A stretch of 14,660 bases of DNA from JADCCX01 sp031372765. Its GTDB lineage: Bacteria; Pseudomonadota; Alphaproteobacteria; Rhizobiales; Beijerinckiaceae. The stretch spans positions 1-14,660 of the forward strand of contig JANMLW010000066.1 in the NCBI GenBank assembly GCA_031372765.1, written 5' to 3'. The notes under the pieces were generated by a model, which was given only the letters and a program-made list of their open reading frames with translations, did no database searches and was not told the DNA's origin. Position numbers and translations under genes: made by a program. This document shows positions 13,907 through 14,660 of the stretch, piece by piece (position 1 is the first letter of the stretch; each line of letters begins with the position of its first letter).

Positions 13907-14350
13907 ATGACCATGATTTATCCATCGCTCTCCGGCCTGCCCAATTTTCTGCTCTATGCGGCAGTTGGCATCGCGCTCAGCTTCATCTTCGGGGTGATCT
14001 ATGTGCGCATAACCGGGCACGATGAGCTTGACCTGATCCGCAAGCACAATGCATCGGCGGCCATTGCTTTCGGCAGCTCGATGATTGGCTTTTCGCTGCC
14101 GCTGTCCAAGGCGATTGCGCAGGCCTCCAGCGTGCCGGATTGTGTGCTGTGGGGTTCGATTGCGCTGGTAGTCCAGCTATTGGCCTATGCGGTGGCTCGC
14201 TGGCTCATCCCCGGCCTGTCGCAAAACATCCAGCAGAACGCCATGGCGTCGGCCATCGTGGTCGCTGCCATCTCGATCATGGCCGGCATGCTGAATGCCG
14301 CGTCCATGACCTACTATCCAACGATAGGAGGCATCATTGAAGCGCTCTGA
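13907..14350 (+). CDS. DUF350 family inner-membrane protein (YjfL-like)
   Basis: A 147-residue membrane protein whose sequence matches the DUF350 pattern, with four hydrophobic segments at about 11-30, 46-66, 75-95 and 110-130. Conserved-looking features include a charged cytoplasmic-type turn TGHDELDLIRKHNASAAIAFGSSMIGFSLPL and the QNIQQNAMASAIVVAAISIMAGMLNAASM end. ATG 13907 is preferred: AAAGGA lies 7 bases upstream. The frame opens at 13811, but the extra residues are not family-like. Its last 14 bases overlap a TTG-started DUF1190 gene, as in the enterobacterial yjfL-yjfM arrangement. Function is unknown; the wider association with ATP-grasp peptide ligases suggests a small-molecule or envelope stress system. 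Confidence 0.85.
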   Translation: MTMIYPSLSGLPNFLLYAAVGIALSFIFGVIYVRITGHDELDLIRKHNASAAIAFGSSMIGFSLPLSKAIAQASSVPDCVLWGSIALVVQLLAYAVARWLIPGLSQNIQQNAMASAIVVAAISIMAGMLNAASMTYYPTIGGIIEAL

Positions 14351-14660
14351 ATACATCGCCCTTGGGGCCGTTGGCGTCCTGATTGCGGTCACTTTCTGGC
14401 CAAGGAGTGAAACACCACCGATTGAAACAGGTGCAAAGTCACTGGAACAGCAGGATGGCTTTCAGACCCTTGCCTTTGCCAGCAAGGAAGAATGCCTGAG
14501 TTCTCAAATTTTGACAGCGACACGCTGCGACGACGAATTCAAAAGTGCCGAACCCGCAGCGCTGGCCGATGCGCCAAAGTTCGACAGCATGGATAAATGC
14601 ACCGCAGAGTTTGGTGCAAACGGCTGCAAATCCGCCTCGTGGAACGGCGCATCGGTTTTC
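14337..14660 (+). CDS. DUF1190 family protein (YjfM-like), 3' end missing
   Basis: The frame runs 108 codons from TTG 14337 to the window edge without a stop. AGGAGG at 14326-14331 sits five bases before the TTG, a near-ideal ribosome-binding site, and no ATG is better placed. The product begins KRSEYIALGAVGVLIAVTFW, a basic end plus one hydrophobic segment (signal peptide or membrane anchor, with no lipobox cysteine visible). The DUF1190 pattern follows: FASKEECL (47-54), C64, an AEPAALADAPKF stretch (71-82), C88 and EFGANGC (91-97). The four cysteines (53, 64, 88, 97) could form two disulfides outside the cytoplasm, which is an inference. It overlaps the DUF350 gene by 14 bp, so the two are coupled. 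Function is unknown. Confidence 0.8.
   Translation, partial: MKRSEYIALGAVGVLIAVTFWPRSETPPIETGAKSLEQQDGFQTLAFASKEECLSSQILTATRCDDEFKSAEPAALADAPKFDSMDKCTAEFGANGCKSASWNGASVF

Overview
The window looks like a chromosomal segment of an alphaproteobacterium, most likely in the Hyphomicrobiales (Rhizobiales). The grounds are moderately high GC, the cobT/cobS arrangement, a DUF1289 and membrane aspartic protease pair, dusA, a tripartite tricarboxylate transporter with Bug-type binding proteins, and a dispersed GGGAGAAGG/GGATGAGGGG palindromic repeat of a kind I recall from that order. Genus cannot be told by eye. There is no rRNA, tRNA, CRISPR array, transposase or integrase, and no gene-free stretch above 200 bp.

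Left part (1-4117), housekeeping. cobT (partial, minus) and cobS (plus) are divergent and catalyse neighbouring late steps of cobalamin assembly. cobS is followed by two overlapping reading frames, a DUF1289 protein and a membrane-anchored retropepsin-like protease. Converging on these is a minus-strand pair with a TGATG junction: dusA (tRNA dihydrouridine synthase A), then a PaaI-type thioesterase.

Centre (4118-7152), accessory-looking. A solitary GSU2403-family nucleotidyltransferase-fold gene is divergent from dusA. The 116-bp gap between them holds two tandem 36-bp units, each an inverted repeat of TGCTCAACA/TGTTGAGCA. This is the most interesting regulatory structure in the window. Next, on the minus strand, come a TauE/SafE permease and a fluoroacetate-dehalogenase-like hydrolase. 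They are separated by hairpin-rich DNA resembling a degraded palindromic repeat.

Right part (7165-13723), organic-acid uptake and oxidation. A compound inverted repeat of two back-to-back copies of a double-hairpin element separates the hydrolase from a tartrate/D-malate dehydrogenase (ttuC type, minus). Divergent from ttuC runs a plus-strand cluster: binding protein 1, a LysR regulator, tctB, tctA, a terminator, binding protein 2, and another terminator. The likely logic is that a LysR regulator controls both a dehydrogenase and a secondary transporter with two alternative periplasmic receptors. The substrate is plausibly tartrate, malate or a related hydroxy-dicarboxylate, which is an inference from context.

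Right edge (13907-14660). A DUF350 membrane protein overlaps a TTG-started DUF1190 protein that runs off the window. This matches the yjfL-yjfM pair of enterobacteria, where a glutathionylspermidine-synthase-like ATP-grasp gene (yjfC) follows.
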